From: Gammaproteobacteria bacterium
Lineage (GTDB): Bacteria > Pseudomonadota > Gammaproteobacteria > Steroidobacterales > Foliamicaceae
DNA length: 64,000 nt
Assembly: GCA_028821145.1 (NCBI GenBank)
Contig: JAPPHC010000052.1
Span: forward strand, 1-64,000
Direction: 5' to 3'
The notes beneath the pieces are model-generated. The model was not told the DNA's origin and did no database searches. It saw only the letters and a program-made list of their open reading frames with translations. Shown here piece by piece: positions 9,580-17,504 of the stretch. Numbering within the stretch: the first letter of the stretch is position 1; each line of letters starts with the position of its first letter. Position numbers and translations under genes: made by a program.

Positions 9580-10728
9580 ATGAGTACCAAGTTGTCGGAT
9601 CGGATGCGCATCGACCGGGTGGACGTGCGCGTGTTATCGACACGTTATGAAACCGAGTTCCGAAATCCTCATCTGGAGTTTCCGGTCAAGCACGCCGTAC
9701 TTGTATTCGTAAGCACCGAACAGGGCCTGGTCGGGGTAGGCGAGTCCTGGTGCGACGGCGGCGATCCGGGTTCGGTCGTCACGATAATCGAGTCGGACCT
9801 CGCTCCGCGCATCATCGGCGCCAGCGTGTCCGAGCCGGAGCGGATATGGCGAAGCATGATCTCCACCGGCGTCATGAGCCGCAAGGGCAGTGCGCTGTAT
9901 GCCGCGGCCAGCGGTATCGATATCGCCATTTGGGATGTCTGGGCGCAGACTCTGGGGCAGCCGCTGCACCGGTTGCTGGGCGGAAATTCGACTGCAGTAC
10001 CCGTATATGGGTCGGGTGGCCTGTACGCGGAGGGATATACCCCTGAGTTGCTGGCTTCGGACATGGCGGCTGTGATGGACCGGGGATGCTGCGGCGCGAA
10101 GATCAAGGTGGCCGGCGCCACCCTCGAGGAGGACGTGGAACGGGCAGGCGCGGTCCGAAGAGCGCTCGGATCCGGTCCCAGGCTCATGGTCGATGCATTG
10201 TTCAAACCCGGGGTCGCCGACGCGATCAGGCTGGGGAGGGCGCTTGTTCCGTTCGACATCTATTTCTATGAAGCGCCTACCGAACTGCGCGATTTATCGG
10301 GTTGGCGGACCATTCGGCGCGATACCGGGATCGCCTTGTCCGGTCCCGAAGTCGAGGCCGGATTGGACCGTTACCGGGAATTCCTGAGTAAGGAAGTGGT
10401 GGACTATCTGCAGGCCGATGCGATCATTTGCGGAGGGGTCACCGAGCTTCGCCGCATCGCGGCGCTGGGCCGGGCCTATCGCAAGCCGGTGACCTACCAC
10501 GCCTCCGGCTCGGCGGTCGCCCTTGCAGCCAACGCGCAGGTGGCTGCCGCCCTTGCGGGCACCGACAGTATTGAAATGCATCTGCTGCACCAGGCCCTGT
10601 TCGAAAGATTGTGGGAAGCCGGATGGCGTATCGAGAATGGCGCCCTGGTCCTGCCGGAAATCCCTGGGATAGGGGTGGACATCACGCCGGACTCCCCGAT
10701 TTTCTACGCAAGCGTGCCGGGGGACTAG
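9580..10728 (+). CDS. Enolase superfamily enzyme (mandelate racemase / muconate lactonizing type)
   Basis: A 382-residue enolase-superfamily enzyme with an N-terminal capping domain and a C-terminal barrel. Such enzymes remove a proton next to a carboxylate. The K-x-K motif is Lys174/Lys176, and candidate Mg ligands are the acids in VDALF, YEAP and GPEVEAG. The capping domain shows VGVGESWCDGG. Possible activities include racemase, epimerase, sugar acid dehydratase or cycloisomerase, and these cannot be separated by eye. The ATG at 9580 lies 7 bases after the MlrC stop; an upstream in-frame start inside MlrC is unlikely. Beside MlrC and DadA-like enzymes, an amino-acid or dipeptide epimerase role is attractive but unproven. 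Confidence 0.87.
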   Translation: MSTKLSDRMRIDRVDVRVLSTRYETEFRNPHLEFPVKHAVLVFVSTEQGLVGVGESWCDGGDPGSVVTIIESDLAPRIIGASVSEPERIWRSMISTGVMSRKGSALYAAASGIDIAIWDVWAQTLGQPLHRLLGGNSTAVPVYGSGGLYAEGYTPELLASDMAAVMDRGCCGAKIKVAGATLEEDVERAGAVRRALGSGPRLMVDALFKPGVADAIRLGRALVPFDIYFYEAPTELRDLSGWRTIRRDTGIALSGPEVEAGLDRYREFLSKEVVDYLQADAIICGGVTELRRIAALGRAYRKPVTYHASGSAVALAANAQVAAALAGTDSIEMHLLHQALFERLWEAGWRIENGALVLPEIPGIGVDITPDSPIFYASVPGD

Positions 10729-10732
10729 TGCC

Positions 10733-12487
10733 GTGCTGCACAAGTTGTTGATCGGTCTTGCGGGTATCGCATTAACTCTTCTGCTGCTTGCCGGCTGCGG
10801 AGGAGGCGAGTTCGAGCCCGGCTTTCGCGAGGACCTCGCGATTCCCATGCGCGACGGCGTTACGCTCATCGGCGACGCTTATCTGCCGGGTCCCGGCCAG
10901 TACCCCGCCATAGTCGAGATCACCCCTTATGGACGCGGCGACCATGGAATCAACTTTCGCAACGAAGCCGGGTACTGGGGCGATCACGGCTATGCGATGG
11001 TGCTTGTGGACTCGCGCGGGCAGGGGGAGTCGGAAGGCGAGTTCGCGTTGTTCGGGCGCTCCGGTGAGGATGGTCACGATGTCGTGGAGTGGATTGCGCG
11101 CCAGCCCTGGTCGAATGGCCGTGTGGCGATGCGCGGTGCCTCGTACACGGGCACCAATCAGCTGTATACGGCCCTTGAGCAGCCGCCGCACCTGAGCTGC
11201 ATAACGCCGAGCGCAACCGCCTGGGGCCCGAGAAAGGACCTGCCCTACGGTGACGGTATCCTGCGGTTCGGTTGGGCGATTTCCTGGCCCGCGAACCTGG
11301 CCAGCGCCGACATTGACGCGCTTGAGGCGATTGACTGGGATGCGGCCCTGGCGCATGGGACGATCCAGGGGGCCGATGAGGTCGTCTACGGCAAGCCGTC
11401 CGCCGTGTATCGGCAGTTCCTGGCGCGCGATGCACAAGCTCCGCAATGGGACCCGCTGCATCTTGAAAAGCAGGATTACGGCAGGGTACATATTCCGAGT
11501 CTGGCCTTTACCGGGTGGTTCGACGGAACCCGCCCCGGAACCATTGCTCACTACCTGGGCCTGGAGCGGCATTCGATGAACCCGGATGAGCACTTCCTGG
11601 TCGTCGGGCCGTGGGAACACTTCCCCGCGCCCGATGGAGGTTACGACTACCTGACCGGCGAGCCAATCAGGACCGCCGCGGGAATGACGCTGCCCGATCA
11701 GGCCTTTCTGCCGGGCCAGGAGATCACCCGGGAGTTCTTCGACTGGTGTCTGAAAGGCAAGAGCAGCTTTCACCAACCCGGGGTGCGCCTGTACCTGACC
11801 GGTAGCCACGAATGGCTTGAGTTCACCCGCTTTCCGCTCGGTGATACTCGAACGCGATCGCTGTACCTTGCCGGCGATGGTGATGCGGCGGGTCCCGAGG
11901 CCCGGGGCGCGCTCGCCTGGCAGCCACCCGATGACGACCCGCCCGACAGCTTTGCCTATGATCCGCGCGATCCGGTTCGAAGCCCGGTCTTCAATCCCGG
12001 CCAGGACTGGCAGATGCCGTCCGACCGGTCGGACGTGCTGACGTATACGAGCGCCCCGTTCGAGGAAGCGCAGACCATTCTCGGAGGACTTGAGCTGGAG
12101 CTACATGTGTCGTCGGAGGCCCAGGATACGGATTTCAGCGCGGCGGTCCATGACATCGCGCCGGATGGGTCGGTGTACCGGCTGCATCCCAAGCCCGCGG
12201 CTTTCGTCCGGGCCCGCTATCGCAATGGTCTGGATGCGGAAATCCCGCTGATACCGGGGCAGCCGACGCTGCTGCGATTCGAGTTTTCGCCCGTCGGTCA
12301 TACCGTTCGAGCCGGCCACCGCCTGCGGGTGACTGTTTCGAGCAGCGTCTATCCGTGGATTTTTCCGAACAACAACTCGGGCAATGCGCCGGACGGCAGC
12401 ACGGCGGTCACCAGGCAAACGCTGTATCACGATACGGAGCGCCCTTCACGGCTGCTGCTCCCCGTGTTCACGGCCCCGGGCGAATAG
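10733..12487 (+). CDS. CocE/NonD-type alpha/beta hydrolase lipoprotein (S15-like)
   Basis: A 584-residue member of the X-Pro dipeptidyl-peptidase/cocaine-esterase group. The GTG start at 10733 gives a clear lipoprotein signal with lipobox LAGC (Cys22), so the enzyme is membrane-anchored and faces the periplasm or outside. The hydrolase domain shows PMRDGVTL and DSRGQGESEGEF, and the nucleophile Ser137 lies in RGASYTG. The C-terminal jelly-roll domain includes RAGHRLRVTVSSS. It cleaves esters or amides in this family; the substrate is unknown. It is the last gene of the operon starting at 2362, 4 bases after the enolase gene. Confidence 0.88.
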   Translation: MLHKLLIGLAGIALTLLLLAGCGGGEFEPGFREDLAIPMRDGVTLIGDAYLPGPGQYPAIVEITPYGRGDHGINFRNEAGYWGDHGYAMVLVDSRGQGESEGEFALFGRSGEDGHDVVEWIARQPWSNGRVAMRGASYTGTNQLYTALEQPPHLSCITPSATAWGPRKDLPYGDGILRFGWAISWPANLASADIDALEAIDWDAALAHGTIQGADEVVYGKPSAVYRQFLARDAQAPQWDPLHLEKQDYGRVHIPSLAFTGWFDGTRPGTIAHYLGLERHSMNPDEHFLVVGPWEHFPAPDGGYDYLTGEPIRTAAGMTLPDQAFLPGQEITREFFDWCLKGKSSFHQPGVRLYLTGSHEWLEFTRFPLGDTRTRSLYLAGDGDAAGPEARGALAWQPPDDDPPDSFAYDPRDPVRSPVFNPGQDWQMPSDRSDVLTYTSAPFEEAQTILGGLELELHVSSEAQDTDFSAAVHDIAPDGSVYRLHPKPAAFVRARYRNGLDAEIPLIPGQPTLLRFEFSPVGHTVRAGHRLRVTVSSSVYPWIFPNNNSGNAPDGSTAVTRQTLYHDTERPSRLLLPVFTAPGE

Positions 12488-12510
12488 GCGGGGTCCGGCG
12501 CCGCTTGTGT

Positions 12511-12527
12511 GTATACAAAGAGTATAC
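12511..12527 (+). promoter_or_regulatory. Operator site 2: GTATAC-N5-GTATAC
   Basis: Two perfect GTATAC hexamers (12511-12516 and 12522-12527) are separated by AAAGA, giving TATAC-N5-GTATA as an inverted repeat. It lies 40 bases upstream of the aldehyde dehydrogenase at 12568, in an 80-base gap. TATACT (12523-12528) could be the -10 box. The site is flanked on both sides by GGCGCCG (12497-12503 and 12530-12536), which could pair into a hairpin exposing the operator region. It has the same geometry as the sites at 2307, 24242, 34454 and 44635. Confidence 0.72.
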
Positions 12528-12567
12528 TCGGCGCCGCGTCCCGGCATGACGGCAGGAGAGGATTCGC

Positions 12568-14010
12568 ATGGGAATCAGGAGCCACTGGAAGAATTACATT
12601 GACGGTCATTTCGTCGATTCGGTCGCCGGGCGGACAATCGAGGTCGAGGATCCGGCGACCGGGAAGAAGATCGCGGAAATAGCGCGCGCGGAAGCCGGGG
12701 ATGTCGACCTCGCCGTCGCCGCGGCAAAGCAATGTTTCGATTCCCGGGCCCTGGCCGATCTCAGACCGATCAACCGGGGGCGGATGCTGATCGACGTGGC
12801 CCGTGAACTTCGCCGCCGGCAGGACGAGATCGCCGAAGTCATCTGCCACGAAAGCGGCATGGGCATGGTCGATTCGATCGACCAGGTGGACTGCGCCGCC
12901 CAGTACTTCGAGTATTACGGTGGCCTGGCGGACAAGATCGAGGGCAGCTACATTCCCTTGGGCAAGGGCTTCATCGACTACACCATTCCCGAGCCGCACG
13001 GCGTGTCGGCGCACATCATTCCGTGGAATTTCCCGATCGAACTCGTGGCCCGGGGGGTCGCACCCGCCCTGGCTGCCGGCAACACGGTGGTAATCAAGTC
13101 GCCGGAACTGGATCCGCTGCACAACACCTTCCTTGGCGAGATCGCCGGTTCCGTCGGGTTTCCGGACGGCGCAATAAACATCATTGCCGGCTACGGCGAC
13201 GACTGCGGCACCGCGCTTTGCGAACATCCCGACGTCAACCAGCTCGTATTTACGGGTTCGGTGCCGACCGGGCGCAAGATACTCGATTGCGCCGCGCGCC
13301 GGATCATTCCCGCGGTCGTGGAACTGGGGGGCAAGTCGGCGGGCATGGTCATGCCGGATGCGGACCTGGACAAGGTCGTGGCCAGCACCCGGGTGGGGAT
13401 CTTCTTCTTCTCCGGGCAGGTGTGCTCCGCCATGTCGCGCCTGCTCGTTCACCGCAGTATTTACGATGATGTCGTGGACCGGCTCTGCGAGATGGTGGAC
13501 GGCCTCTCCATCGGGCATGGCAAGGACAACAGCGACATCACGCCACTCATTTCCGAGCGGCAGCTTCAGAGAGTCGAAGGCCTGGTGCAGTCGGCCGTCG
13601 ACGCGGGCGCGAAGATTGCCAGAGGCGGCGCAAGGGTTGCCGACAGTCCCGGGTACTTCATGCAGCCGACGCTCATATGCGAGGCGTCTCCGGACATGGA
13701 CGCCATGCAACAGGAAGCCTTCGGGCCGGTTCTCTGCATCAGCGCCTTCGATAGCGAAGAGGAGGGCGTTTCCATCGCCAATGGCACGCGTTACGGGCTT
13801 TGCGCCGGCGTGTTCACCCAGGACCTGGAAGCGGCGCACCGGATTGCGGCGCGACTGAAGGGCGGGCAGATATTCATCAACAAGTGGTTCGCCGGCGGTA
13901 TCGAGACGCCGTTTGGCGGCGTGGGCGAATCCGGGTTCGGAAGGGAAAAGGGACAGGACGCGATACGCAACTATTACCAGACGAAGAACGTCGGTTGCCA
14001 GATAGGCTGA
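12568..14010 (+). CDS. NAD(P)-dependent aldehyde dehydrogenase (1 of 3)
   Basis: A 480-residue aldehyde dehydrogenase that oxidises an aldehyde to its acid. It starts at an ATG with an AGGAGAGG ribosome site. Visible features are IPWNFP in the coenzyme domain, FTGSVPTG, the general-base Glu in ELGGKSAG, and catalytic Cys286 in SGQVCSAM (most relatives have GQ-C-T/C). The C-terminal KGGQIFINKW matches betaine-aldehyde and gamma-aminobutyraldehyde type enzymes. It heads a seven-gene operon directly behind operator site 2. With the ureohydrolase and aminotransferase of the same operon it may oxidise an amino- or semialdehyde. It overlaps the next gene by one base. Confidence 0.92.
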   Translation: MGIRSHWKNYIDGHFVDSVAGRTIEVEDPATGKKIAEIARAEAGDVDLAVAAAKQCFDSRALADLRPINRGRMLIDVARELRRRQDEIAEVICHESGMGMVDSIDQVDCAAQYFEYYGGLADKIEGSYIPLGKGFIDYTIPEPHGVSAHIIPWNFPIELVARGVAPALAAGNTVVIKSPELDPLHNTFLGEIAGSVGFPDGAINIIAGYGDDCGTALCEHPDVNQLVFTGSVPTGRKILDCAARRIIPAVVELGGKSAGMVMPDADLDKVVASTRVGIFFFSGQVCSAMSRLLVHRSIYDDVVDRLCEMVDGLSIGHGKDNSDITPLISERQLQRVEGLVQSAVDAGAKIARGGARVADSPGYFMQPTLICEASPDMDAMQQEAFGPVLCISAFDSEEEGVSIANGTRYGLCAGVFTQDLEAAHRIAARLKGGQIFINKWFAGGIETPFGGVGESGFGREKGQDAIRNYYQTKNVGCQIG

Positions 14011-15392
14011 TGGATGCACCTGCGATAAACCAGCAGGCAATAGACAATCTGTTCACGCCCGGCTCCGTGGCCGTCATCGGCGCCTCGGGCGTACCGGGCA
14101 AATGGGGCTATCTCGCGGCCAAGCAGGCGTTGCGCGACAAGTCAAGGCGGAATGTGTTCCTGGTAAACCGCAAGGGGGGCGAAATCCAGGGCGAGGATGC
14201 CTACCGGCGCTACTCGGACATCGAAGCCGTTCCCGATCTCGCGGTCGTCAGCGTGCCCCAGTTCGCATTCGAGGAGACCATCGACGAGGTCCTGGCCAGG
14301 GGCACACGATCTATTGTGGGCATCACGGCGGGGTTCGGTGAGGAAGGGCGCGAAGGCCGGGCGGTCGAGGACCGCGTGGTTGCGAAGGTCCGCGAAGCGG
14401 GCGCGGCGATGCTGGGTCCCAATTGCATGGGCGTGTACGACGGTCATGGCGGTGTCCGCTGCATGCCGTGGGCGGAGCTGACGCCGGGTCCGGTGGGATT
14501 CCTTTCGCAGAGCGGCGGCCTGATCATGGATATCACCAAGCGCCTGGCGGAAGTCGAACTGGGTTTTTCGCGGGTGGCGTCGGTGGGGAACCAGGCCCAT
14601 CTGCAGATTCCCGACCTGATGGGAAATCTTGCGGCGGACTCCGGGACACGGATTGTCGCGATCTACATTGAAGATCTGGAGCAGGCGGACCGACTCTTTG
14701 AAAGCATTTCGGAGATGGTGACAGACGGCAGGGAAGTCATTCTGATGACGCCGCATTCCACGCCGGGGTCCGTGCGCGCGGCCCGTGCGCACACAGACTC
14801 CACCGTTACCTCGATGGAAACGACCCGCGAGAGGGCGGCGCAGGCCGGGGCATGGCACGTATCCTCGCCCAGGGAGATGGTGACCGTGGCGCAGGCCCTG
14901 CTGGCGCCGAATCGAACCGCCGGCAAACGCGTCGCCGTGATCTCCGACACGGGCGGGCCGGGTGTCCTGTGCGCGGGTCTGGCCGAGAAGCGGGGGCTGG
15001 AAGTCCCGGAATTCGGAGCAGCGTTGCAGGGGCAGCTGCGCGGTTTGCTGTCGCCGCGTGCGGTGGTCAACAATCCGGTGGACCTGGTGGACAACATTAC
15101 CGTCGAGCCCATGGTTGACACGCTGGAGGCCGTCCTGGAAGCGGATGAGATCGATGCGGTCCTGATGAACATCCATGTGTTTGTGCATGAGTCGGCCGAT
15201 CTGGAGGTCCGGATGGGCGAGCGTATAGGACGGCTGGCAGAGCGCAGCGGAAAGCCGGTTGTCGCCACTTCGCACTCCATGGATGCGCCGGGCGTGCTGG
15301 CTGCGCTACGCAGCGGGGTTCCCGTGTATCGAGATTCCGGGGAGGCCGCGCGTGGTCTGGCGCTGCAGTGCGGGGGTCGGGGGTTCGGATGA
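14010..15392 (+). CDS. CoA-binding protein related to ADP-forming acyl-CoA synthetase alpha subunit
   Basis: A 460-residue protein with an N-terminal CoA-binding Rossmann domain (SVAVIGASGVPGKWG) and two succinyl-CoA-ligase-like domains (GPNCMGVYDG, GFLSQSGG, then ARAHTDS where relatives have SHTGS and a phospho-His). These enzymes interconvert acyl-CoA plus ADP and phosphate with acid, CoA and ATP. The ATP-grasp beta subunit is neither fused nor next door, so the protein may need a partner elsewhere or have another role. The ATG at 14010 overlaps the preceding TGA. Between an aldehyde dehydrogenase and a crotonase, it plausibly activates an acid to its CoA thioester. Confidence 0.8.
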   Translation: MDAPAINQQAIDNLFTPGSVAVIGASGVPGKWGYLAAKQALRDKSRRNVFLVNRKGGEIQGEDAYRRYSDIEAVPDLAVVSVPQFAFEETIDEVLARGTRSIVGITAGFGEEGREGRAVEDRVVAKVREAGAAMLGPNCMGVYDGHGGVRCMPWAELTPGPVGFLSQSGGLIMDITKRLAEVELGFSRVASVGNQAHLQIPDLMGNLAADSGTRIVAIYIEDLEQADRLFESISEMVTDGREVILMTPHSTPGSVRAARAHTDSTVTSMETTRERAAQAGAWHVSSPREMVTVAQALLAPNRTAGKRVAVISDTGGPGVLCAGLAEKRGLEVPEFGAALQGQLRGLLSPRAVVNNPVDLVDNITVEPMVDTLEAVLEADEIDAVLMNIHVFVHESADLEVRMGERIGRLAERSGKPVVATSHSMDAPGVLAALRSGVPVYRDSGEAARGLALQCGGRGFG

Positions 15393-16150
15393 GCGCCGTA
15401 AAGGTTGATATGGCCGGGACGGTTCAGACCGTTCGGCTGGACCGGCCGGACGTTCTCAATGCCCTGAATCCCGAGGCTTACGACCAACTTGCGGAAGCCT
15501 TCCGCAAGGCGGAGGATGAAGCGGTGCGGGCGGTGATCCTGACCGGTACGGGGCGGGGCTTCTGTGCGGGCCACGACCTCAAGGATGGCGACAACGAAGA
15601 CCCGGCCGCCGGCCTGCGCGAAGTCAATGCAACCATGCGGGCGATCCGAGATCTGAGGAAACCCGTCATTGCGGCGATCAACGGGGTTGCCGCCGGCGGC
15701 GGGATGTCGCTTGCGTTGTGCTGCGACGTCAAGCTGATGGCCAGGAGCGCGAGGCTGGTACCGGCATTCCTCGACCTTGGACTGGTGCCCGATATGGGCG
15801 CATCCTGGATGGTGGCCAATACGCTGGGCTATGGCCGGGCGCTGGAATGGCTGGTTTCGGGTGAGGCGCTGGATGCCGAGACGGCCCTGGAGTGGGGGCT
15901 GGTCAACGTCCTGGTCGACGACGGGGAACTGCGCGAAGCGGCGCAGCGCAAGGCCGACGAGCTTGCCGCCGGACCGACCCTGGCCATCGGCCTCACCAAG
16001 CAACTGCTTTCAAGGGCTCTGTCAGCAAGTTTCGAGGATACGATGGAATGGGAGGCGAGGTTCCAGCAAATCGTCGGTCGGAGCGCGGATTATGCGGAGA
16101 GCCTGGCGGCCTTTCGCGACAGGAGAAAGCCGAAATTCCAGGGGAAATAG
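15389..16150 (+). CDS. Enoyl-CoA hydratase/isomerase (crotonase) family protein
   Basis: A 253-residue crotonase-fold enzyme acting on CoA thioesters. The oxyanion-hole segments are clear: AGHDLKDGD (a GHD variant) and NGVAAGGGMSLAL. At the positions where hydratases carry catalytic glutamates the sequence reads FLDLGLVPDMG, so an isomerase, hydrolase or decarboxylase activity is as likely as hydration. The ATG at 15389 overlaps the upstream stop (ATGA); a start 21 bases earlier is possible but less coupled. It implies that the acid made by the operon is handled as a CoA ester. Confidence 0.88.
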   Translation: MSAVKVDMAGTVQTVRLDRPDVLNALNPEAYDQLAEAFRKAEDEAVRAVILTGTGRGFCAGHDLKDGDNEDPAAGLREVNATMRAIRDLRKPVIAAINGVAAGGGMSLALCCDVKLMARSARLVPAFLDLGLVPDMGASWMVANTLGYGRALEWLVSGEALDAETALEWGLVNVLVDDGELREAAQRKADELAAGPTLAIGLTKQLLSRALSASFEDTMEWEARFQQIVGRSADYAESLAAFRDRRKPKFQGK

Positions 16151-16165
16151 TTGCCGGAGATCAAC

Positions 16166-16573
16166 ATGACAAGAGAAGATCGAAGACAGGCATTGACGCC
16201 GGAAGGGGTGCCCGAACCCATCAAGGGCTACTACTCCAACTGCATCAGGGTCACATCCGGTCCGTTGCTGTTCATCGCAGGGCAGATACCCATCGATAAC
16301 AACGGCAATCACGTTGGCGGCGACGATGTGGTGGAGCAGGCGAGACAGGTGTTCCGTAACATCGAGGCGATATTGACGGGTGTGGGCGGGTCGCTGGCCG
16401 ACCTGGTGAAAGTCACGGTTTACCTGACCGACATTTCGGCCATGGGCAAGATCGCGCCGTTGCGCGAGGAACTGTTCCCGAAAGACGGCCCGGTCAGCGC
16501 CTGCGTGCAAGTGTCGGCGCTGGCGGCGCCCGAGATCCAGATCGAAATCGAAGGAGTGGCCGTTGTCGACTGA
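16166..16573 (+). CDS. RidA/YjgF family reactive-intermediate deaminase
   Basis: A 135-residue RidA-family protein. RidA enzymes hydrolyse reactive enamine and imine intermediates that PLP or flavin enzymes release. Motifs include GPLLFIAGQIPID and SLADLVKVTVYLTDI. The C-terminal region reads GPVSACVQVSAL, where canonical RidA has a conserved Arg in the R-x-A/C-V stretch. Here Ser-Ala replaces Arg, so it belongs to one of the Arg-lacking subgroups and may not have the classical deaminase activity. The ATG at 16166, preceded by CCGGAG, is preferred to a TTG at 16151. It overlaps the ureohydrolase start by 11 bases. Confidence 0.87.
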   Translation: MTREDRRQALTPEGVPEPIKGYYSNCIRVTSGPLLFIAGQIPIDNNGNHVGGDDVVEQARQVFRNIEAILTGVGGSLADLVKVTVYLTDISAMGKIAPLREELFPKDGPVSACVQVSALAAPEIQIEIEGVAVVD

Positions 16574-17504
16574 TTCGCTGAAGACGCCGCGGATATGCGG
16601 TCTGCCCACTTTCATGCGGCTGACCCATACGCAAGAGCTTGCCGGGGTCGATGTGGCCGTGGTTGGAGTTCCATTCGACACCGGGTCGCCCTACCGGGTG
16701 GGATGCCGCTTCGGGCCGCGCGAAATTCGCAGCATTTCGGTATTGCTGCGGCCGATAAACCCCTATCACGACATCGATGTTTTCGATGTGTGCAAGGTGG
16801 TGGACTACGGGGATGCGACGGTGATTCCCGGAGAGACCGAGCGCTCCTTCGCCGCCATCGAGGCGGAGTTGGACCATATCATCGCGAACGGCGTGAAGCC
16901 GCTTTGCTTCGGCGGCGACAACTCGATCTCGCTGCCGCAGATTCGCAGCCTGGGCCGCGCCCACGGGCCGATCTCGCTGATTCACCTGGATGCGCATACG
17001 GACACCTGGGACGACTACCTGGGCGTCCGGCACAACGCGGCGACGTCGTATCGCCGCGGAGTGGAGGAGGGCTGGATCGACGCCTCGACCTCGATCCAGG
17101 TCGGCATGCGAGGCTCCCTGTTCTCGCGTGAAGACATCCGGCAGTCCATCGATCTCGGCTACCAACTGATCACCACGGACGAGATGCTGGACGCGGGAAT
17201 CGACGAAGTGGTCGGAAGGATCAAAAGGCGCGTCGGGCGGAACAAGGTTTTTCTTTCCGTGGACATGGACGTGGTTGACCCGGCGTTCGCGCCGGGCGTC
17301 CAGATTCCCGAGGCAGGCGGACCTTCGGCCCACGACATTCTGACCTTGCTGCGCAGGCTGGCAGGCGTCAACCTGGTGGGCGCCGAAGTGATGGAACTGA
17401 ATCACCTCTACGACTCCGGCGAGATTACTGCGTTGCTGGCCGCGACCTTCGGAGCCGAAATCCTGGCGCTGATCGCCGTCCACAAGCAGGGCAAAGCTGG
17501 ATGA
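16563..17504 (+). CDS. Ureohydrolase (agmatinase/arginase family)
   Basis: A 313-residue ureohydrolase; the family releases urea from guanidino compounds using two Mn ions. The metal motifs are GGDNS (residues 117-121), DAHTD and SVDMDVVDP. The first normally reads GGDHS; here the Mn-binding His is Asn120, an unusual change that could alter metal content or substrate. The start is a TTG at 16563 inside the end of the RidA gene, with no better downstream alternative before conserved sequence. The adjacent aminotransferase and aldehyde dehydrogenase fit a path in which a guanidino acid or amine loses urea and the freed amine is transaminated and oxidised. The actual substrate (agmatine, guanidinobutyrate, guanidinopropionate or other) is unknown. 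Confidence 0.87.
   Translation: MSTDSLKTPRICGLPTFMRLTHTQELAGVDVAVVGVPFDTGSPYRVGCRFGPREIRSISVLLRPINPYHDIDVFDVCKVVDYGDATVIPGETERSFAAIEAELDHIIANGVKPLCFGGDNSISLPQIRSLGRAHGPISLIHLDAHTDTWDDYLGVRHNAATSYRRGVEEGWIDASTSIQVGMRGSLFSREDIRQSIDLGYQLITTDEMLDAGIDEVVGRIKRRVGRNKVFLSVDMDVVDPAFAPGVQIPEAGGPSAHDILTLLRRLAGVNLVGAEVMELNHLYDSGEITALLAATFGAEILALIAVHKQGKAG

Noticed and set aside
12427..14040. Long open frame (537 codons) on the minus strand opposite the first aldehyde dehydrogenase
   Set aside because: It is antisense to a gene with full ALDH motifs and a ribosome site. High GC content leaves few stop codons in such frames, and the translation matches no family.
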